Shown here piece after piece: positions 15,111-20,445 of a DNA stretch of 20,445 bases. Both the position numbers and the translations under genes were made by a program. This DNA comes from a virus: the IMG/VR virus record IMGVR_UViG_3300021964_000718, positions 1 to 20,445 of that record. The stretch is one strand, 5' to 3'. Every line of letters starts with the position of its first letter. The stretch's first letter is position 1. The notes beneath the pieces were generated by a model. That model saw nothing but the letters and a program-made list of their open reading frames with translations, made no database searches and was not told the DNA's origin.

Positions 15111-16874
15111 TTATCTCCTGTCGCCTGTGCCATACAGTATGGATACGGCCTGTATTGTATGACTTGGGCTTGTACTATTGGTAACGTAAGATACCGAAAT
15201 AGAATCCCCTGATCCACTTATATTCGTTGATCTTGTTGGTGATGGGTTACCATCATATATGTCTGTTGTATCATAGATTGTAGATGCGTTATCAAACAAA
15301 GAAGCTGCACCTGCAGTTGTCAATGAAAAGTTTTCTGGTGTAACTATCTCAGAGTCACCAAAGTTAAAGTCTATACCTACGTTAATTAAGGCTTCGCCTT
15401 CAGTTTTAAGAAAGGTCTTAACTTTATAAAATATCTTACGAACTTCTGGGTCACCCATAAAGTAATACGGAGTTTGGTACACACTAAAGATTTCAGAGCC
15501 AGCAAATGAATCACCTTCTTCTTGCTTATGCACCTTACCCGTACTGTCTCCATGTAATACAAACTCAAACTGACCTATGTAACCACTAGCTACTGATGTT
15601 GCTTCAACACCTACAAGCTGACTATATTCAAACGTAGACTGTGCAGTTGGGCCTTTACGTATAGCTGCCAGTAGTGACAAAGAAGTGTTAGCTTCAAAGA
15701 ACAACCTAAACTGTGACTTTCTTCGTATTACAAGAGCTTTAAGTTTAGTTACGTCCTCGTTAGCTGTGTAGTTCTCAAATGTCTTTTGTATTTCACGAGA
15801 AACAGTTTCAAGTTCAACGTCACCAATACGTGATGTACCTGAAATAGGACGAATACCATCTGGCCCTAAGAAGATAATGTCACCACCAAACTCTACCACA
15901 GTATCAGGTGCAACACAACCCAAGTCATTCGTTACGTTTTCTACTGTAAAGTTAGAATAGTTATCACCTATAATGCGTTTAATCTGGTTCTGACCAAATA
16001 CATAAAGTTGGTTACGAAAAGATTTTAACTGAGTTACAGTAAAGCCTATGTTGATTACACCTGCACCGTTTGCTGGATCAAAGTCTGTATCTGCATTAGG
16101 AGCAGAAAAATAGATGTTAAAGGGTTCTGTAGGATCGCCAGCTAACCAAAGGTGATTTGCAAAGGCACTAGCAAACTTAGGATCTGTTGGTGCATTTGCA
16201 TGGGTAATCTGCGTATATGTTGTACCGTTATACTTAGCTGCAGGATTAACACCATCAGTTAGTAGTAAGATTTCTTCTGTCCAATTATAACGTTCAAACC
16301 TTACTACGTCAACCCCTGTCATTGTAGGGCTACCTGCTGTAGTAACTGCAGTCCAACCTATTACAGTAGGAGTACTTGATACTGTACCTGTTGCACTAGA
16401 TGTACCACCTGTAAGTACGTTACCTGTAGCAAATACATTGTCTGGTAATCTTCCAAAGTTTACTACAATAGCATCTGCAGTTTTAGATATTACTGTACCT
16501 GATGCTGTAACCCCAGCCCCTGTAACAGTTTCACCAACAGTAAAACCTGAACCTTCTCCTGTACCTAATGGTACATCATAGTAGTGATTATACCAATGCA
16601 GATAGTTGCTACCAGAAGAAGGTGCTCTACACCCAAGTACACCCTGATTAATATCACCGTTGACAGAAAGTCCTAATACTTTACCTGTACCAGGAAGTGT
16701 ACCATAAGAGTTTTCAAAACCACTTATGCGTCTATACCCACCCTCAAGTGAAGGTTCCATGTTTACAAGACGTACCGCACTACCTGAGAAGTTGTTTGAC
16801 TGTGTAAGTGGATCAACGTTAGTTACAAGTCCACCAGCCATAACAGACACATATGTTTGTAATGCGTCAGACAT
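15111..16874 (-). CDS. Tail nozzle / tail tubular protein B-like protein
   Basis: 587 residues. The ATG is two bases past the previous stop; the GGA site is weak, so coupling to the upstream gene is likely. The N-terminus (YVSVMAGGLVTNVDPLT, VRLVNMEPSLEGGYRRISGF) is the pattern I know from short-tail nozzle proteins, which open with a mention of genes or symbols to plug, then a beta-rich body. Further marks: HLWLAGDPTEPFNIYFSAPN, LKSFRNQLYVFGQNQIKRII and DLGCVAPDTVVEFGGDIIFL, which look like beta-propeller strands (residues about 235-345). The C-terminus is beta-rich. In T7- and P22-like phages this protein forms the distal channel and carries the fibres, and the fibre gene follows directly. 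The assignment rests on pattern and order, not on a search. Confidence 0.75.
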   Translation of the reverse strand: MSDALQTYVSVMAGGLVTNVDPLTQSNNFSGSAVRLVNMEPSLEGGYRRISGFENSYGTLPGTGKVLGLSVNGDINQGVLGCRAPSSGSNYLHWYNHYYDVPLGTGEGSGFTVGETVTGAGVTASGTVISKTADAIVVNFGRLPDNVFATGNVLTGGTSSATGTVSSTPTVIGWTAVTTAGSPTMTGVDVVRFERYNWTEEILLLTDGVNPAAKYNGTTYTQITHANAPTDPKFASAFANHLWLAGDPTEPFNIYFSAPNADTDFDPANGAGVINIGFTVTQLKSFRNQLYVFGQNQIKRIIGDNYSNFTVENVTNDLGCVAPDTVVEFGGDIIFLGPDGIRPISGTSRIGDVELETVSREIQKTFENYTANEDVTKLKALVIRRKSQFRLFFEANTSLSLLAAIRKGPTAQSTFEYSQLVGVEATSVASGYIGQFEFVLHGDSTGKVHKQEEGDSFAGSEIFSVYQTPYYFMGDPEVRKIFYKVKTFLKTEGEALINVGIDFNFGDSEIVTPENFSLTTAGAASLFDNASTIYDTTDIYDGNPSPTRSTNISGSGDSISVSYVTNSTSPSHTIQAVSILYGTGDRR

Positions 16875-16876
16875 TG

Positions 16877-17626
16877 TTAGAATCCATCAGATACTGCACC
16901 TGGTCCAACCGTAGCGGTGTTAAGTTGCATGTTACTCACAGGGCGTTGGATTACAGTAGACCTTACGTTTACAGGGTGATCTATTATAAGTCTACGCATC
17001 ATAGCAATACCATCTGTAAACTTTTTCTCGTGCATAGCTGCACTCTGCTCGTTAGACCTAAACATCATCATGTACATCATAGCACCATCTATAATAACGT
17101 GTTTGAAACGATCTGGTACTAATGCAGTATCACTACTAGCAGTTAAGTCAGCAGGGTACTTCCAATATCTATACTCAATAACGTATGCTGCATTTGGGAT
17201 AGGAGTTACGCCAAACTTCTCTTCTTGCGTCATGTACACGTAGTCAGGGTCACTTCTTGCACCCTCGCCACCCAAGTCTTCTAAAGATTTAAATGTAGAT
17301 ATGTATTGATCAAATGTAATAAGAGAAAGTTTTTTAGGTGTGTTATTCTCAGAGGATAACTGCCTAATGTAAAATGTATCCCAATCCGCTTTGGAATAAT
17401 CTGCAGGAAAGTCATACGTTCCTGTTCCTGCAGCCAATGTTTGTGTTGTTGTAGTCAACGTAAAAGGCCACTCTTGAGCATCCTGTAACATCTGTCTTAT
17501 AGATGAGTTGATAGCATCTTTGGCAAGAGCTTGTACGTTCTTAACTGAAGTAAACTCAGATTCTGTAATCTGAACTTCATTAAGTCTACGTAACAGTTCG
17601 TTTGTCAGGTTGATGAAAGTAGCCAT
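16877..17626 (-). CDS. Head-tail adaptor / tail tubular protein A-like protein
   Basis: 249 residues. A helical N-terminus (LTNELLRRLNEVQITESEF, VQALAKDAINSSIRQML) is followed by W-PF, a beta section (TTQTLAAGTGTYDFPADY), YRYWKYPADLTASSDTALVP and a C-terminal helical part around RFKHVIIDGAMMYMMMFRSNE. This arrangement is that of gp11/gp4-like adaptor proteins of short-tailed phages, which join the portal to the nozzle. It precedes the nozzle gene by two bases. The ribosome site is weak (GAGA) compared with the capsid genes, and a strong hairpin lies just upstream, so expression is probably lower than that of the capsid. Confidence 0.7.
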   Translation of the reverse strand: MATFINLTNELLRRLNEVQITESEFTSVKNVQALAKDAINSSIRQMLQDAQEWPFTLTTTTQTLAAGTGTYDFPADYSKADWDTFYIRQLSSENNTPKKLSLITFDQYISTFKSLEDLGGEGARSDPDYVYMTQEEKFGVTPIPNAAYVIEYRYWKYPADLTASSDTALVPDRFKHVIIDGAMMYMMMFRSNEQSAAMHEKKFTDGIAMMRRLIIDHPVNVRSTVIQRPVSNMQLNTATVGPGAVSDGF

Positions 17627-17647
17627 GAGAATCTCTATTAGATAAGT

Positions 17648-17675
17648 GTAAGGGCCACCCGAAAGCAGCCCCTAC
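17648..17675 (-). terminator. Strong hairpin between head and tail genes (leaky terminator or processing site)
   Basis: On the minus strand GTAGGGGC pairs with GCCCTTAC (eight pairs, one G-U), and three more pairs (two wobble) extend it to an 11-pair stem with a six-base TTTCGG loop. It starts ten bases after the capsid-associated gene's stop and ends 21 bases before the next ATG. The trailing TTACACTT is a poor U-tract, so it may terminate partly or act as an RNase stop. Confidence 0.65.
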
Positions 17676-17684
17676 ATTATTTAG

Positions 17685-18170
17685 TTATGCAAGCGTATCA
17701 CGATCTACTTCTTGAGCAGACAGATCACCTACATCTGTGCAATCCATAAGAACTGCCCATACACGCATTTTACCTGTTGACAACGTACCTGTCAATGTAG
17801 CAATAGTTACATCAATGTTGTCGTCAGCTACAGCCATTACTGGCTGATATGCGGCTGGGTTTTGCGACAGTACACCTGCTGCAGATGTGCCATCAAAGCC
17901 ATCTGCAAATACGTCAGCATCAACACCTGTACCAAGGTCAAGAGTCAAAGCTGAAGCAGATGTAATTGCTGTGTCAACTTCAATACCAGCATTAAGGATC
18001 ATAGTTCCTTTTGGTACTGCAATTGCAGGAATAACATCGGCTGCTGCCAATGCGCTTCCTTTGTCTGACAAAGCAGTTGCTAAGTTCAATACGGTTTGTA
18101 CCATATAAGGGTTGCGTCCTCGCTGCGAAACGCCACGAGCGGAAGCAAGAGTATTATCACCAAGTGCCAT
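17685..18170 (-). CDS. Putative capsid decoration or head-associated protein
   Basis: 161 residues. GGGGAGGA directly follows the capsid gene's stop and lies nine bases before this ATG, the strongest ribosome site in the window. After a polar lead (LGDNTLASARGVSQRGRNPY) the protein looks all-beta: TVLNLATALSDKG, IPAIAVPKGTMILNAGIEVD, ALTLDLGTGVDADVFADGF, IDVTIATLTGTLSTGKMRVW. There are no membrane segments or enzyme motifs. A small jelly-roll-like protein encoded beside the capsid gene and with a ribosome site this strong suits a decoration protein present in many copies. A tail or head-closure protein is the alternative. I do not have a family name for it. Confidence 0.7.
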   Translation of the reverse strand: MALGDNTLASARGVSQRGRNPYMVQTVLNLATALSDKGSALAAADVIPAIAVPKGTMILNAGIEVDTAITSASALTLDLGTGVDADVFADGFDGTSAAGVLSQNPAAYQPVMAVADDNIDVTIATLTGTLSTGKMRVWAVLMDCTDVGDLSAQEVDRDTLA

Positions 18171-18185
18171 ATCTCATTCCTCCCC

Positions 18186-19247
18186 TTATAGACCAGACGT
18201 ATAGATTGCATTAACAAGAGCTTCAGGGCGCAAGATTTTGCGACCGTAGAGGTGCATACCACGAACGATGTCAGCAAAGCTGTCAGGGTCACGATATGTT
18301 TCTGTCTTGTTAATTTGCTCAGCAGTAGCTGCTGCAGATGAATGTCCAGCAAGCAACACACCGTAGTGCGTAGAACCTGAAGATGTGGTTGAGGTTGGAC
18401 CGTCACCTACTTCAGGAAGGTTGTTAGACATGTAGACTTTAAAGCCGTGAATGTTGTTGAAGATCAACCCATTCTGCAACCCTGATCCACCAAAGTCTGC
18501 GTTCAGAAGACGTGAGTCTTCGTCTTTCAGAAGTTCAGCAAACACTGGATCAATTACGAGCCAACGATCATTCGTAGAAACATTCTGTTGGTCCAGCTTA
18601 CGTGACATACGTGCAATAACTTGCATTGGTGTCGCATTAGCTGCAGTGGTGTTCAACGTGTCTGCACCTGTACGAGGCTTGACAACGATAGAGTTACCAC
18701 CAGTACCAGCATTAAAGTCAGAAGCGTCTAGCTTCATGCTTGAAAGCAGTTCATCAGAACCAGCAGTCGTTACAGCTTTAGAACCATTTACGGTTGTGTT
18801 GGCTGTATTAGCTCTGCCGTGAATAGCTGTTTGCTTGAAGCCAGACATATAACCAAGAACATCTTGGTCAAACTGATCAGCCAAACGATAAGCTGCACGG
18901 TCAGATGCGATACTTTGGAAGTTCACATGTGAGTGAGCTTCTTCAATATCGTCAACCTTGAAGGCAAAGTAGTTTGCTTTATCAACGGTCAAAGAAAAAT
19001 CTTCATCGTCAAGGTCTTGTGGTGTGATAGTCGTGCCACGGGCATACGACTTCACGGTGATTTCAGGTTCTTTGATAATTTTCACGGAATCACCCATGTT
19101 AGCAATCTCTCCGAAATAATCAGAGTTTGTGATTGCTTCTACAATAGAGGACTTGCGGAAGGCAAGCTGTACCTGTTTACTGTAGATTACTGGACTAAAA
19201 TTACCGTTGGGTAAATTACCATAACCTGACGCTGTTGCGAAAGCCAT
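18186..19247 (-). CDS. Major capsid protein
   Basis: 353 residues from the ATG at 19247, which has GGAGGA seven bases upstream; an in-frame ATG at 19262 lies before that site and is not preferred. Sequence marks: KQVQLAFRKSSIVEAITNSD and GEIANMGDSVKIIKEPEITV (residues about 25-66), ITPQDLDDEDFSLTVDKANY, a helical stretch HSHVNFQSIASDRAAYRLAD (spine-helix-like), a central RWLVIDPVFAELLKDEDSRL and a C-terminus GRKILRPEALVNAIY. This follows the HK97-fold capsid pattern of N-arm, E-loop, spine helix and P-domain. It lies between scaffold and decoration genes, has its own promoter and leader, and is the most heavily expressed gene one would expect here. I see no frameshifted second capsid form. 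Confidence 0.85.
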   Translation of the reverse strand: MAFATASGYGNLPNGNFSPVIYSKQVQLAFRKSSIVEAITNSDYFGEIANMGDSVKIIKEPEITVKSYARGTTITPQDLDDEDFSLTVDKANYFAFKVDDIEEAHSHVNFQSIASDRAAYRLADQFDQDVLGYMSGFKQTAIHGRANTANTTVNGSKAVTTAGSDELLSSMKLDASDFNAGTGGNSIVVKPRTGADTLNTTAANATPMQVIARMSRKLDQQNVSTNDRWLVIDPVFAELLKDEDSRLLNADFGGSGLQNGLIFNNIHGFKVYMSNNLPEVGDGPTSTTSSGSTHYGVLLAGHSSAAATAEQINKTETYRDPDSFADIVRGMHLYGRKILRPEALVNAIYTSGL

Positions 19248-19335
19248 GATATAATCCTCCATAGATAGTTAGGCTTATTTACATTTATAAGCTGTAACAT
19301 CAGATAAGAGGCTGATCGTTCTAGGGTGCGACTTC

Positions 19336-19355
19336 AAAAAAGCTTGGCCTAGCTT
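19336..19355 (-). terminator. Weak intrinsic-terminator-like hairpin inside the capsid leader
   Basis: On the minus strand AAGCT pairs with AGCTT around AGGCCA, and the stem runs into six T residues. The stem has only five pairs, so termination would be partial at best. Lying between promoter and capsid gene, it could attenuate, or it could be chance. Confidence 0.35.
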
Positions 19356-19416
19356 AGAGTCTGTCGGGCCTATAATAGAACAGGTAAGTCTTAACGTATT
19401 TGTCTTCGCTTAGTCG

Positions 19417-19466
19417 AAAGCATAGGCATAGTAGCTGAAACGTCTAACAGGGTATACCTATGCTTT
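19417..19466 (-). other. 10-bp inverted repeat near the capsid mRNA 5' end
   Basis: AAAGCATAGG and CCTATGCTTT are perfect complements separated by 30 bases. The stem would begin about seven bases after the predicted transcription start, a position that often protects mRNA from 5' decay. Ten perfect pairs are unlikely by chance in a gap this short. Confidence 0.6.
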
Positions 19467-19479
19467 ATTAACATACACA

Positions 19480-19508
19480 GTTATAACATAGAGTTTGTGT
19501 AATGTCAA
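19480..19508 (-). promoter_or_regulatory. Sigma70-type promoter for the capsid gene
   Basis: On the minus strand TTGACA (19508-19503) is followed by exactly 17 bases and TATAAC (19485-19480), one mismatch to the -10 consensus. The -35 lies nine bases after the scaffold stop. It is one of two such promoters in the window; both begin TTGACATT and are followed by ACA within the next few bases. Confidence 0.75.
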
Positions 19509-19516
19509 TACCTTAT

Positions 19517-20398
19517 TTACCTCGCACCACCAGAAACATCATAGACAAACTTACCACTACGGATAGCTTCCATGATTTCATCTGAACGTTGCTCGTATTC
19601 TGAGGCACTCATACGTTGAACATCTGATTCACGTAGTTGCCCAGATACACCCTCACCGTCTGGTTTTGAGGTACGTTTTGTTTTAACAGCAGATGCTGCA
19701 TCTCTAGTACTCTTTCGTTGACCCTTAGTGTCCATACCCTTGTCAACCTTATATAGGTCAATCACACGGATCACTGATTGTGGATCGTCTTGGTTTTCAT
19801 ATAGTGCGTCTTGTACCCACTTGGGTTGTTCACCAGCCCAATCGTGGAAGTCATCACTTGCACGTAGATCATCGAAGTCGCTGTGCATAGCACGGATCTC
19901 ATTCTCAGCTTTTGTGCGCTGGGCTTTCTCGTTGATCTTGTCAATCTCTTTTAAACGCTCATCTGCATAGCTAAACTTTTCTTGCGCTTTCTTTTCAGCG
20001 ATAGTTTCAACTATGCCAGCAATCTCAGGATACTTAGCTGCCCAAGCTTCAATGCTTTCGTCTGAAGTAGGAGCACGTACCTTACCTGTCTTTTGTACTG
20101 TTTCAAGCTGAGCTTTAAGTTGTTTTAGTTCTTCAGCTTGCTTGTTTAAGTGATTACGTAGATCACTGTAGCGTTTCTTGTAGGTACGTTCTTCACCTGA
20201 TAGATCTTCTTCCTCAGGTTCTTTTGCAGGTTTAGCTTCTTGCTCTTCTGCTTTATCTTCAATCTCTTCAGTTCTAACTTTCATTAAAGCTTGTAGTTCT
20301 TCTTCCTCTCGTTTAATCTTTTCTTCTAGAGGTGTAGGTTTCTTTGGGTTTACGAAACCTGCTGTCTTTGGGGTTTCTACTTCTGCTAGTTCAGGCAT
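19517..20398 (-). CDS. Capsid scaffolding protein
   Basis: 293 residues, AAAGGA eight bases before the ATG. It is highly charged and mostly helical: Pro/Glu/Lys-rich lead (VNPKKPTPLEEKIKREEEEL), coiled-coil RYSDLRNHLNKQAEELKQLK (about 76-95), a second helical stretch KKAQEKFSYADERLKEID, an acidic-aromatic centre (HSDFDDLRASDDFHDWAGEQ) and a basic C-terminal region (TRDAASAVKTKRTSKPDG) before a short helix SASEYEQRSDEIMEAIRSGK. A low-complexity charged coil plus a basic C-terminal capsid-binding region, encoded directly before the capsid gene, is typical of internal scaffolds. No protease active site is seen. The frame stays open to the window edge, but the ribosome site supports this ATG. Confidence 0.8.
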   Translation of the reverse strand: MPELAEVETPKTAGFVNPKKPTPLEEKIKREEEELQALMKVRTEEIEDKAEEQEAKPAKEPEEEDLSGEERTYKKRYSDLRNHLNKQAEELKQLKAQLETVQKTGKVRAPTSDESIEAWAAKYPEIAGIVETIAEKKAQEKFSYADERLKEIDKINEKAQRTKAENEIRAMHSDFDDLRASDDFHDWAGEQPKWVQDALYENQDDPQSVIRVIDLYKVDKGMDTKGQRKSTRDAASAVKTKRTSKPDGEGVSGQLRESDVQRMSASEYEQRSDEIMEAIRSGKFVYDVSGGAR

Positions 20399-20421
20399 AC
20401 TGTATCCTTTCTTATATGGGG

Positions 20422-20435
20422 CCAGCCGTAGCTGG
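20422..20435 (-). other. Short hairpin with UACG tetraloop upstream of the scaffold gene
   Basis: On the minus strand CCAGC pairs with GCTGG around TACG, closed by a C-G pair, giving a stable UNCG-type loop. It lies 24 bases before the scaffold ATG. It has no T-run, so RNA processing or stability is likelier than termination. The upstream gene (expected portal) is outside the window. Confidence 0.4.
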
Positions 20436-20445
20436 GTAGCCTTAT

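Larger units (their letters stand above)
19248..19474 (-). promoter_or_regulatory. Structured 5' leader of the capsid mRNA
   Basis: Between the expected start (about 19473) and the capsid ATG there are roughly 225 untranslated bases without a convincing gene; a 12-codon ATG reading MPMLSTKRRQIR has no ribosome site. It contains the 10-bp inverted repeat at 19417-19466, the hairpin with T-run at 19336-19355, a 5-bp hairpin at 19299-19316 and a 6-bp hairpin at 19273-19292 just before the ribosome site. No known riboswitch is recognised. Confidence 0.5.

Noticed and set aside
19248-19262. Capsid start at the ATG at 19262
   Set aside because: It would place the start upstream of the GGAGGA site; the ATG at 19247 has correct spacing.
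19366-19380. Plus-strand TATAAT at 19371 as an antisense promoter
   Set aside because: No matching -35 element lies at a suitable distance upstream on that strand.
19263-19516. tRNA gene or phage attachment site in the scaffold-capsid gap
   Set aside because: I could not form a cloverleaf with acceptor and T-arm motifs, and no integrase is visible.
20399-20445. Upstream extension of the scaffold gene beyond its ATG
   Set aside because: The frame is open to the edge, but a clear AAAGGA site precedes the ATG at 20398 and a hairpin lies in the extension.

Overview
This window is part of the late (virion structure) region of a tailed phage. All sixteen genes I can support lie on the minus strand, so transcription runs from the right edge to the left. 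They are tightly packed, with 1-4 base overlaps or gaps of a few bases, strong GGAG-type ribosome sites, AT-leaning composition and no host genes. The tail genes look like a tubular/nozzle pair, and no tail sheath, tail tube, baseplate or tape-measure gene is visible. A very large internal-type virion protein lies at the far end. This order resembles short-tailed (podovirus-like) marine phages. GNVT-repeat fibres, laminin-G domains, YadA-like heads and the LSN-x-QQ repeat protein are, from memory, typical of uncultured marine phages. The host could be a marine alphaproteobacterium or a cyanobacterium; the sequence does not settle this.

Right to left. (1) 20398-17685, head block: scaffolding protein, a 254-base gap holding a consensus-like sigma70-type promoter and a structured leader, the major capsid protein, and a small capsid-associated protein, closed by a strong hairpin at 17648-17675. 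(2) 17626-15111, tail machine: a tail tubular/adaptor-like protein and a nozzle-like protein. (3) 15107-4913, host-recognition block of about 10 kb: a 1334-residue fibre, a 406-residue paralogue of that fibre's C-terminal third, a 101-residue unknown, three paralogues (120, 379 and 642 residues) carrying 0, 5 and 10 propeller-type repeats, a laminin-G-like lectin domain protein and a tail assembly chaperone-like protein. (4) 4852-1, reached from a perfect-consensus promoter (TTGACA, 16 bases, TATAAT): a small acidic protein, two small membrane proteins, and a protein of at least 1297 residues (cut by the left edge) with sixteen exact 22-residue helical repeats.

How the parts work together: scaffold and capsid proteins build the head; the tubular and nozzle proteins build the tail stub; the fibre block supplies several different adhesive folds; the membrane-associated and repeat-rich proteins at the left are candidates for genome ejection or lysis. 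The most notable observations are the 0/5/10 propeller series nested inside two loops of one small domain, the detached copy of the fibre tip, the exact 22-residue repeat array, and the promoter-leader-capsid-hairpin arrangement, which would let capsid expression be set apart from the tail genes. No terminase, endolysin, integrase, polymerase, tRNA or CRISPR array is visible.
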